Source of the DNA: Opitutia bacterium | Lineage (GTDB): Bacteria > Verrucomicrobiota > Verrucomicrobiae > Opitutales > Opitutaceae | Direction of reading: 5' to 3' | DNA: 26,474 nt | NCBI GenBank assembly: GCA_947442255.1 | Contig: CANEVO010000055.1 | Coordinates: forward strand, 1 to 26,474 | Part shown: one piece after another, positions 18,230 through 26,474 of the stretch | How the letters are laid out: every line of letters starts with the position of its first letter | How positions within the stretch are numbered: position 1 is the first letter of the stretch | Translations under genes and position numbers: made by a program | Notes under the pieces: generated by a model | What the model was told of the DNA's origin: nothing | The model's database searches: none | What the model saw: the letters and a program-made list of their open reading frames with translations, nothing else

Positions 18230-18819
18230 GGCAGATCCTCTAGTTTTTGTGCCAGCAAGCGGCGTGCGTTAAACAACCGCGACATCACGGTGCCGCGACG
18301 GACGTCGATGCTTTTGGCGATGTCGTCGTAAGAAAGGCCTTGGATTTCGCGCAGTGCGAGCACGGCCCGATACTTGGGTGGCAAGGACTCGATCGCACGC
18401 TCAAACCGGCCGGCGTGCTCGCGCTTCTCTAGGTCGTCGCGGGGATTGCCGTCCGCCACCGGCTCCGGCGTGCCGCCGCCGTTGCCGGAGTCGCCGACCA
18501 GAAACGGCAGAAAGCGTTTGGTCCAACGCTGTCGGCCGCGCAAATGATCGATGGCGCGGCGCACGGCGATCGGATGCACCCAGGTGGAAAACTTCGCCTC
18601 GCCGCGAAACTTTCCCAGGCTGCGCCAGACCGTCAGCCAGACCTCCTGGCAGACGTCGCGTGCCGCGTGTTCATCGTGAACGATCGACTGCACGAGCCGG
18701 AAAATTGGCTCATAGTAAGCGCGCATCAGGATGCCGAACGCCGTCTCCTCGCCCGCTTGCGCGCGTCGAAGGAGTTCTGGTTCAGACTCCTGAGAATAGC
18801 TTTCGGCAAGGTCGGCCAC
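18220..18819 (-). CDS. ECF-type RNA polymerase sigma factor
   Basis: The 199-residue product starts at GTG 18819. Region 2 spans about residues 25-95 (ARDVCQEVWLTVWRSLGKF, then the melting segment FSTWVHPIAVRRAIDHLR). Region 4 spans about 140-195 (LPPKYRAVLALREIQGLSYD, DIAKSIDVRRGTVMSRLFNA), whose helix-turn-helix reads the -35 box. There is no region 1 or 3, as expected for the extracytoplasmic-function group. It heads a four-gene run: sigma, two secreted proteins, anti-sigma. ECF systems usually activate their own operon, but I could not identify a bipartite promoter upstream of 18819 with confidence. The divergent neighbour is riboflavin synthase, 228 bases away. Confidence 0.93.
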   Translation of the reverse strand: MADLAESYSQESEPELLRRAQAGEETAFGILMRAYYEPIFRLVQSIVHDEHAARDVCQEVWLTVWRSLGKFRGEAKFSTWVHPIAVRRAIDHLRGRQRWTKRFLPFLVGDSGNGGGTPEPVADGNPRDDLEKREHAGRFERAIESLPPKYRAVLALREIQGLSYDDIAKSIDVRRGTVMSRLFNARRLLAQKLEDLPCE

Positions 18820-19047
18820 GCGGAAGCAGGGGCACAGTCTTCAGAAAAGAGTTTCGGTGGTGCGATTTAAATCGGAGTGGCGGCGGCCCGGGCCTGGCAC
18901 CGCGTTGCGACGAAATGGACGGCCGGGCTATTCCTTCGTCGTCCAAAATGGACCATGCGCAGCGGCGGGCGGAATCGGGTGGCAACGCCACGAGGCCATG
19001 CTGTTTGCGGCTTGGCGACGCGTCGATTCACGATTTCCATGACGGCG

Positions 19048-19644
19048 ATGTTCACTGGAATAGTCGAGGAAACGGGCTGCGTCCTGGCCTTTGCCAACGG
19101 GACGGAGGCTTGGGAGCTGGCGATTTCGGCGCGGGTTGCGCTCGTGGAACTGACGGTCGGCGACAGTATCGCAGTCAACGGGTGCTGTCTTACCGCCGCG
19201 CGATTTGACGCGACTACGCTGCGCTTCGATGTGCTGGCGGAAACGCGGCGGTTGACGAATTTTTCCGCGTTGTGCGAGGGCGCCTTGGTTAATCTCGAAC
19301 GGAGTCTTCGGTTCGGGGGAAAAGTGAGCGGGCACTTTGTCACCGGCCACGTCGATGCCCTGGGGGTGATCGAGGTCTTCGAACCGCGCGGTCAGGATCA
19401 CTATCTTCGGGTACGCGTGCCGGCGGAAAATATGCGGCATTTTGTGCACAAGGGGAGCATCGCCATCGACGGCATTTCGCTGACAATTGCCGAAGTAACC
19501 GACACGAGCATCGCGGTCTGGCTGATTCCGCATACGCTCGCCGTCACGAATCTGAGGGGGAAACGCGCCGGTGACCCGGTGAATTTGGAGTTCGACCTGC
19601 TGGGCAAGCACGTTGAGAGACTGCTGCAGAAACGGGTTGTCTAG
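19048..19644 (+). CDS. ribE: Riboflavin synthase, alpha chain
   Basis: The enzyme dismutates two 6,7-dimethyl-8-ribityllumazine molecules into riboflavin. The start is ATG 19048 because family members begin MFTGIVEE, which fits exactly. An ATG three codons earlier (19039) and a longer open frame back to 18877 are not needed. The 198 residues contain the two lumazine-binding repeats: the first from MFTGIVEETG to about 95 (VGDSIAVNGCCLT), and the second from about 98 (SGHFVTGHVD, GSIAIDGISLTIAEV, IPHTLAVTNL) to the end. No FMN riboswitch features are seen in the 228 bases upstream, and no other rib genes are nearby. udg follows after six bases. Confidence 0.96.
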   Translation: MFTGIVEETGCVLAFANGTEAWELAISARVALVELTVGDSIAVNGCCLTAARFDATTLRFDVLAETRRLTNFSALCEGALVNLERSLRFGGKVSGHFVTGHVDALGVIEVFEPRGQDHYLRVRVPAENMRHFVHKGSIAIDGISLTIAEVTDTSIAVWLIPHTLAVTNLRGKRAGDPVNLEFDLLGKHVERLLQKRVV

Positions 19645-19650
19645 CCGCCG

Positions 19651-20577
19651 ATGCATAATGCCCTTTCTGCTCTCACCGCTGAGTTGCGCCGGCTAAAAAC
19701 CGCCGGAGTGAGGACCGTCGCGGTTTCGGATGAAAGCATCGCGGCATTGAAGTCGGTACTGCTGGTGCGCCGGGCTGAAAAGCAAAAGGCACCGCCAGCT
19801 GGGGCGGTAGCCGGGATGGATTCTCCCGGGCCGCGGGCGGCCTCCCGCGAGATGACCCTGGCGTCCGTGCAACCGGACCGGGCCACGCCGGAATCAATTC
19901 CGTTGCCCGCGGTGCCGACGGTGACCCTGCCGGCGGGCGACAAGGCGGCGCGGTGGGCCGCGTTGCGCGAAATTGTCCTCAGCGACACGACCTGCCGGGC
20001 GCATATCCGTCCGGGAAAAAAAGTGGTTTTCGGCGTCGGTTCGATCGACGCGAAGATCATGTTCGTGGGCGAGGCGCCGGGCGGAGAGGAGGAAATTCAG
20101 GGCGAGCCGTTTGTCGGCCCCGCGGGCCAGCTGCTGACGAAGATGATTCTGGGCATGGGTTTGAAACGCGAGGAGGTCTATATCGGCAACATCATGAACT
20201 GGCGGCCGGAGCTGCTCGCGGCGGCCGGAGCGTCGCAGGTTGGCAACCGCCCGCCGACGGCCGAGGAAATGCGCTACTGCCTGCCGTATCTCCGGGCGCA
20301 GATCGAGGTCGTGAATCCGGATTTGCTCGTCGCGCTGGGCAAAACGGCGGCGGAGGGGCTCCTTGGGTTTGGCACGTTCAAGGCGCTCGGTGACGTGCGC
20401 GGTCGGTGGCACGAGTTCGCCGGCAAGCCATTGATGGTGACGTACCATCCCAGCTACATCCTGCGCGAACCGACGAATCGGAAAAAGCGCCTGATTTGGG
20501 AAGATCTCCTGAAGGCCATGGAGCGTGCGGAGCAGCCGATTTCCGAAAAGCAGCGCGGCTACTTTCTAGACAAATAG
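19651..20577 (+). CDS. Uracil-DNA glycosylase, family 4-like, with incomplete Fe-S ligand set
   Basis: The 308-residue product is longer than typical family-4 enzymes (about 200) because of an N-terminal extension of about 95 residues rich in Ala and Pro. The glycosylase core is at about 105-300: FVGEAPGGEEEIQGEPFVGP (137-157), AGQLL, YIGNIMNWRP (178-186), and the uracil-contact motif HPSYILR (266-272). It removes uracil from DNA to start base-excision repair. In classical family-4 proteins four cysteines bind a 4Fe-4S cluster. Here the positions read Asp112, Cys115, Trp184 and Cys210, so two are lost. The UDGX-type KRRIH insertion is absent. The cluster may be missing or coordinated differently. 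It is separated from ribE by six bases, probably in one transcript. Confidence 0.87.
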   Translation: MHNALSALTAELRRLKTAGVRTVAVSDESIAALKSVLLVRRAEKQKAPPAGAVAGMDSPGPRAASREMTLASVQPDRATPESIPLPAVPTVTLPAGDKAARWAALREIVLSDTTCRAHIRPGKKVVFGVGSIDAKIMFVGEAPGGEEEIQGEPFVGPAGQLLTKMILGMGLKREEVYIGNIMNWRPELLAAAGASQVGNRPPTAEEMRYCLPYLRAQIEVVNPDLLVALGKTAAEGLLGFGTFKALGDVRGRWHEFAGKPLMVTYHPSYILREPTNRKKRLIWEDLLKAMERAEQPISEKQRGYFLDK

Positions 20578-20718
20578 GGACCGGGAGCCGCGGCGCGGCC
20601 GGCCGGCTTCCGCGCGTAAAATCCCACCGAGGATGCGGAGATTCATCCGATCATCGTCCGCGACCAAAATCTTGCGCCCCGTCAGGCTGATCGGGATTAC
20701 CGCGGATAATGGATCCAT
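20566..20718 (-). pseudogene. N-terminal fragment of a response-regulator receiver domain
   Basis: ATG 20718 opens a 50-codon frame. Its middle reads LTGRKILVADDDRMNLRILG and then GILRAE, which matches the first strand, the acidic pocket (DDD) and the first helix of a REC domain. After this the reading becomes unrelated (AGRPRRGSRS) and stops at 20566 inside the end of udg. The phosphoacceptor Asp and the rest of the domain are missing. It is best read as a deletion remnant of a two-component regulator gene, cut off where udg now ends. The assignment rests on about 24 residues, but they are characteristic. Confidence 0.6.
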
Positions 20719-20779
20719 TACGGCGAGTGTGAAGACGCCGAACTCCGGCGCAACGGGAAGTTGCCGGCTGGAAAATCCA

Positions 20780-20871
20780 CAGGCTGATTTTCTATGTATC
20801 ACGAAATCGGTATATGTTGATATTTCGCTTGCGAGCGACCCTTTTGCTGCTTTGATCGTGAGCTTTACTTT
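20780..20871 (+). promoter_or_regulatory. AT-rich leader and probable promoter of metK
   Basis: This stretch is clearly richer in A and T than its surroundings. It contains TATATG, with TTTTCT seventeen bases before it, a weak sigma-70-like pair. It also has two overlapping small hairpins: CGAAAT/ATTTCG around a 14-base loop, and TCGCT/AGCGA around TGCG. I saw no match to the SAM-I, SAM-II or SAH riboswitch cores. The function as a promoter is inferred from position. Confidence 0.3.
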
Positions 20872-22062
<1,191 letters not shown>

Positions 22063-22100
22063 AAAGAGCGTCCCTGAAGCCCAACCTAATTCTTTTCTCC

Positions 22101-23525
<1,425 letters not shown>

Positions 23526-23546
23526 AACGTTGCGCGGGCCACTGCG

Positions 23547-23603
23547 AAGGGGAAGGGTCCCGGTCCCCTCCGATCAAGTAGATCTGCGCAAGATCTTCCC
23601 CTT
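23547..23603. terminator. Long inverted repeat between convergent ahcY and histidine-kinase remnant
   Basis: AAGGGGAAG (23547-23555) and CTTCCCCTT (23595-23603) are perfect nine-base inverted copies. Inside lies AGATCT-GCGCA-AGATCT (23580-23596), a second hairpin that would compete with the outer stem. The position just after ahcY suggests termination. T-runs are weak. Confidence 0.4.
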
Positions 23604-23628
23604 GCTCCTTAGGAGAGTCGCGGGTGGC

Positions 23629-24114
23629 CTACGATGAAATAGACTCGGCCTGCCCCGATCGCATCGGAAACGGCGGTATTGGGTCGCCTTTTTCGTAGTC
23701 CGTCAGGAGTGAGAAACGGAACGTCGTGCCCTCGCCGGGTTTGCGGTCGACGGAGATCGAGCCGCCCATGGCCTCGGTCTTTTGCAGCGCTTGGGCCATG
23801 CGCTCGATGTTGCGGGCTAGGCCTATGATTTCGTCGTGATCGGGCTCGGCATCGGCGGCGTCGCCGGCGACGATCGGCACGGAGGAGCGAAGGGTCCGCA
23901 GCCGGGTCATGAGTGAGCTGTCCCATACGTAACCGGCCAGCACGAGCAGGACGCAGCCGAGGATCGAAAAGCCGACGATATAAAATGTGACGCCGAGTCT
24001 TTCCCGTAGTTCGTCGTCGTTCACAACGGCCACGACCAAGGCGAAAAAAGCGATGATGAGGCTAAAAGCCAGAGCAAGGATCAGGAACGCCTTGCGCTTC
24101 GAGTTCTCGGCCAT
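23629..24114 (-). pseudogene. Histidine kinase with in-frame internal deletion (membrane part plus end of ATPase domain)
   Basis: The open frame codes for 161 residues. Residues 8-31 and 44-66 are transmembrane helices. About 67-113 resemble a HAMP-type linker (HDEIIGLARNIERMAQALQK). At about residue 114 the sequence jumps to MGGSISVDRKPGEGTTFRFS, the characteristic end of a HATPase_c domain (G2-like box GEGTTF). The phospho-acceptor His, dimerisation helices, N box and G1 box are all missing. Intact kinases have at least 200 residues between these parts, so an in-frame deletion is inferred. The product may still be made as a small membrane protein, but it cannot be a kinase. ahcY converges on it. 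Confidence 0.7.
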
Positions 24115-24441
24115 GTGCCAAGGAGGAATGCCGACGCATCAAGCCGAAGTCTAACGAAAAAATGTGCGGTTTAAGGCCAAACCGGCTGGACCATCCCGGC
24201 CCGCTGGCGGGGTCAGCCCGTGGAGCGAGAGACGCTTGAGAAGGCTGGCTTACTTCAACCGCCCGTCGGAGCGCACGTTTGACCGGTTTTCAACGTTTGG
24301 GAGAGGCGAACCAGATTTTACTGCACCTTCACGGGTTCAGTTTGTCTCCGGTTGGCGCCGGGCGGGAGATCGATCTGATTTAGTTCGGTTCGGCCACCCA
24401 GGGCTTTACCCGGCGGGCCGGACGGATAGATCCAACTCCAC
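24115..24441. other. Gene-poor 327-base stretch
   Basis: No convincing gene was seen between the histidine-kinase remnant and fmt. It contains the direct repeat ACGTTTG, twice, 12 bases apart near 24277-24300, and a 41-codon minus-strand frame (24443-24318) starting MWSWIYPSGPPG. That frame's start overlaps the fmt start codon, and its third-position GC is lower than in the neighbouring genes. It should also hold the promoters of both flanking genes, which I could not locate. Confidence 0.5.
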
Positions 24442-25452
24442 ATGGCTGTTCCTCTCCGTCTCGTATTTTTCGGTTCCGATGCCATCGCACTGCCTCTGTT
24501 ACGATGGATTGTTGCGGACGGAGCTTTTTGCGCGCAGGTCGCGGGGGTGTTCACCCAGCCCGATCGTCCTTCCGGGCGCGGCCAACAGGTGCAGCCAAAT
24601 GCGATCAAGCTCTGGGCGCTCGAACATGGACTCCCGGTCTACCAGCCGGAAAAAATCACGGACGCCGTGCGCATCGAACTGACGGCCCTCGCGCCCGACG
24701 TGGGCCTGATCATGGCCTATGGGCACATCCTGCGCGATGACTTCATCGCAATTCCACGTTTGGGTATGCTCAATCTCCATACCTCCCTGTTACCCAAATA
24801 CCGCGGGGCCTCTCCGATTCAAACCGCCGTGGCCTGCGGCGAACGCACTACCGGGGTAAGTCTGATGCGCGTGGTGCGGCGCCTCGACGCCGGCCCCGTG
24901 GCTGACGCCGAGCCGGTCGCGATTCGGCCGTTGGACACGGCCGCTGACGTCGAGGCGAATCTTTCGGCCGCCGGCGTGCCGCTCCTAGCGAGGACGCTGC
25001 CCCGCCTCGCGGCGGGCACGCTCAGCTTCGTCGAGCAGGACGAGCGGGCGGCGACTTTTTGTCGAAAGTTGCAGAAAGAGGACGGGGCGCTCGATTTTAA
25101 CCGTCCGGCGGCGGTGCTGGCAGCGCAGATAAACGGGCTGTTTCCCTGGCCCACCTGCAGCGTCGATTTGGGCGGTCAACCGGTGAAAGTGGGTTTGGCG
25201 GACATTGCACCAGCGGAACCTTCCGCTGGTGCCTCTGGATCGACTGCGCAAATTTCTCCTGGAAACGTTCTGGGTTCGGATGCGGAGGGATTGCTGGTTG
25301 GCACGGGGGAGGGCGTGGTCAGATTCAGACGGCTGCAACGGCCGGGAGGAAAAATGCTGCCGGCCGCGGACTTTCTCCGCGGGTTTCCGGTGGTGGCTGG
25401 CACGCAGATCTCGTCGCGACTCATGCCAGCGCTTTTGGTCCCGCCGAAGTAA
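24442..25452 (+). CDS. fmt: Methionyl-tRNA formyltransferase
   Basis: Fmt formylates initiator Met-tRNA using 10-formyltetrahydrofolate. It has 336 residues, slightly longer than usual (about 310-315). The N-terminal Rossmann-type domain contains VFFGSDAIALPLL and TQPDRPSGRGQ. The catalytic residues are Asn111 and His113 in LNLHTSLLPKYRGASPIQ, and Asp149 in RRLDAGPV. The C-terminal OB-like domain follows from about residue 210. Residues about 256-264 (APAEPSAGA) are encoded by a perfect palindrome and form an Ala/Pro/Ser-rich insert. The usual partner def is not seen here. It faces a convergent unknown gene, with a hairpin between them. Confidence 0.97.
   Translation: MAVPLRLVFFGSDAIALPLLRWIVADGAFCAQVAGVFTQPDRPSGRGQQVQPNAIKLWALEHGLPVYQPEKITDAVRIELTALAPDVGLIMAYGHILRDDFIAIPRLGMLNLHTSLLPKYRGASPIQTAVACGERTTGVSLMRVVRRLDAGPVADAEPVAIRPLDTAADVEANLSAAGVPLLARTLPRLAAGTLSFVEQDERAATFCRKLQKEDGALDFNRPAAVLAAQINGLFPWPTCSVDLGGQPVKVGLADIAPAEPSAGASGSTAQISPGNVLGSDAEGLLVGTGEGVVRFRRLQRPGGKMLPAADFLRGFPVVAGTQISSRLMPALLVPPK
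25207..25232. repeat. Perfect 12-base palindrome with 2-base centre inside fmt
   Basis: GCACCAGCGGAA is followed by CC and then TTCCGCTGGTGC, an exact inverted copy. It stays in frame and codes for a low-complexity stretch in the variable part of Fmt. It could be a small mobile palindromic repeat that entered the gene, or a strong mRNA hairpin. Confidence 0.85.
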
Positions 25453-25458
25453 GGTGGA

Positions 25459-25473
25459 CCGCGCGATGCGCGG
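25459..25473. terminator. Hairpin between convergent fmt and the secreted unknown
   Basis: CCGCGC-GAT-GCGCGG is a perfect six-base stem with a three-base loop, six bases after the fmt stop and five before the stop of the opposing gene. It can serve both strands. No T-run follows on the plus strand beyond ATCTTC. Confidence 0.45.
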
Positions 25474-25477
25474 ATCT

Positions 25478-26242
25478 TCAGCGCCGTCCGGTCTTTGCCG
25501 CTTTCAGCTTTTCGCGGGCCTCAGCCGGCACTTTGACGCTCGCGATGGGCACGTAGGTGAGAATCACGATTCGTTGGTCCCTGACCGGAACCTTCACCCG
25601 GGCCCGGGACACCGGTTGCCCGCCTTCGAGGGTAATTTCGTAATCGCGAATCATCCCGCCGCGGAGGTGCATCGCGATGGTCACGTCGTATGGTTGCTGC
25701 GTATCTCCTTCGCCGACACGCCCGTTCAGAACGAAAGTGTCGCTGGCCGTCATTTCGAATTTTGCATTGGTTTTAAGCAGGGGCGTCAGTTCCTGTTCCG
25801 GTCGGCGAACATCGGGCCGGTCGGCGCGGCGCAGCCAAACGAATCGATCGTTGGGCCCACCGTCCCGGAGGCGCTCCTCGGCCTGCAAGGTGAGAATTTC
25901 CTGATTTGTCAGCCACCCTTCCAGCGTGTGAGTGACTATCGTGCCATCGGTGGCAATGAGCGTTCCAAGCCGCATTCCGTCCGCCCATTCCCTCACGATC
26001 AGGGTCTCGCCAGCGAGGTCGATGCTGCCTTTGACGTTCGGCGACATGTTTTGCTGGACGGTCTTGACGGTGCCGCGTCGCGTTTCTAAATTCTGCGCGA
26101 CGGGCCCGGGGTCGCCGTTGATAACCTCCCACGAATAGCTGCCTTGGCCCCGCCGGCGTTCCAAGGCGCTGGCCAGTTCGGGCGGTGGCGCCGCGTGCAG
26201 GAGGAGCGGCAGAAAAATGACAGGCAAAGCGAGGCGCTTCAT
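25478..26242 (-). CDS. Secreted protein of unknown function
   Basis: The 254-residue product starts at ATG 26242. The frame is open back to 26350, but only this ATG opens a signal peptide (KRLALPVIFLPLLLHAAPPP). The mature part is a mixture of short beta-prone segments (GTVKTVQQNMSPNVKGSIDL, VTIAMHLRGGMIRDYEITLE, QRIVILTYVPIASVKVP), and the C-terminal tail is basic (AREKLKAAKTGRR). I see no catalytic motif, metal site or lipobox and cannot assign a family. It is divergent from the next gene across 119 bases and convergent with fmt. It is probably a periplasmic protein. Confidence 0.8.
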   Translation of the reverse strand: MKRLALPVIFLPLLLHAAPPPELASALERRRGQGSYSWEVINGDPGPVAQNLETRRGTVKTVQQNMSPNVKGSIDLAGETLIVREWADGMRLGTLIATDGTIVTHTLEGWLTNQEILTLQAEERLRDGGPNDRFVWLRRADRPDVRRPEQELTPLLKTNAKFEMTASDTFVLNGRVGEGDTQQPYDVTIAMHLRGGMIRDYEITLEGGQPVSRARVKVPVRDQRIVILTYVPIASVKVPAEAREKLKAAKTGRR

Positions 26243-26361
26243 CGGCAAACCGGGGACGTAGGACGCTCGCAAATTACCTTGCGATGCGTCCGGGTCAATC
26301 CGCGGCGCGGCGCGCCACATGTCGCTTGTTTTTGGAAACGCTTTGGGCAAGCTGCTGCGCC

Positions 26362-26474
26362 ATGTGGAAATGTTTGTTCATCGGCAGCGCCCTTTCCACG
26401 GTGGCGTTGGCTCAAAATCTCCCGTCGCAGTTGGAGTTCGCCAATCTGCGGGAGGACGTGCGCGGGCTGACACA
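26362..26474 (+). CDS. Start of an exported protein, cut by the window end
   Basis: ATG 26362 opens 37 codons to the window edge: a signal peptide (MWKCLFIGSALSTVALAQ) followed by NLPSQLEFANLREDVRGLT, which looks like the beginning of a coiled coil. Such N-termini occur in YbgF/CpoB-like and LysM-containing envelope proteins of this phylum. With so little sequence the family remains a guess. It is divergent from the secreted unknown upstream. Confidence 0.7.
   Translation, partial: MWKCLFIGSALSTVALAQNLPSQLEFANLREDVRGLT

Noticed and set aside
18820..19047. Possible FMN riboswitch before riboflavin synthase
   Set aside because: None of the conserved RFN-element segments could be seen in either strand.
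24318..24443. 41-codon minus-strand frame starting MWSWIYPSGPPG
   Set aside because: Its start overlaps the fmt start, there is no ribosome-binding site, its third-position GC is lower than in real genes here, and I recognise no family. A relative with the same peptide would change this.

Overview
The window looks like chromosomal DNA from a GC-rich member of the Verrucomicrobiota (PVC superphylum), possibly close to Opitutales. The phylum call rests mainly on the very large secreted protein at 1916-6187, which joins an SGNH-like domain, a beta-propeller, HEAT repeats and a CxxCH heme site. That architecture is typical of Planctomycetes and Verrucomicrobia, as is the DUF1080 sugar-active protein that follows it. 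The presence of lpxI shows a lipid A-bearing Gram-negative envelope. Most start codons here have no obvious Shine-Dalgarno sequence. I saw no tRNA, rRNA, CRISPR array, insertion sequence or phage gene.

Layout. 1-1718 (minus, cut by the window edge): a serine beta-lactamase-like domain fused to a NamZ/DUF1343 muramidase domain, probably for cell-wall turnover. 1916-7487 (plus): the giant PVC cytochrome-like protein, a DUF1080 protein and SufT. 7558-10143 (minus): dus, a DUF151 bifunctional-nuclease protein and lpxI. 10207-11373 (minus): decayed remains of an exopolysaccharide export locus, with an outer-membrane barrel gene fused by deletion to a Wzc/GumC kinase gene. 11446-14019 (minus): leuS. 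14023-16781 (plus): an HtrA-type protease translationally coupled to a paralogue that has lost its catalytic triad. 16823-18819 (minus): an ECF sigma factor, two small secreted proteins of unknown function and a zinc-binding anti-sigma factor, in an operon-like run. 19048-20577 (plus): riboflavin synthase and a family-4-like uracil-DNA glycosylase lacking two of the four usual Fe-S cysteines. 20872-23525 (plus): metK and ahcY, which make S-adenosylmethionine and remove S-adenosylhomocysteine. 23629-24114 (minus): a histidine kinase collapsed by an internal deletion. 24442-25452 (plus): fmt. 25478-26242 (minus): a secreted unknown. 26362 to the end (plus): the start of a further secreted protein.

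Two themes stand out. The first is envelope stress: the HtrA/pseudo-HtrA pair ends tail to tail with the sigma/anti-sigma operon, which carries two uncharacterised exported proteins. This is the best candidate for a little-described system. The second is decay: three separate signalling or surface-polysaccharide loci (barrel-Wzc, a response-regulator receiver fragment, and a histidine kinase) survive only as deletion remnants between intact housekeeping genes. This suggests recent loss of surface-polysaccharide and two-component functions in this lineage.
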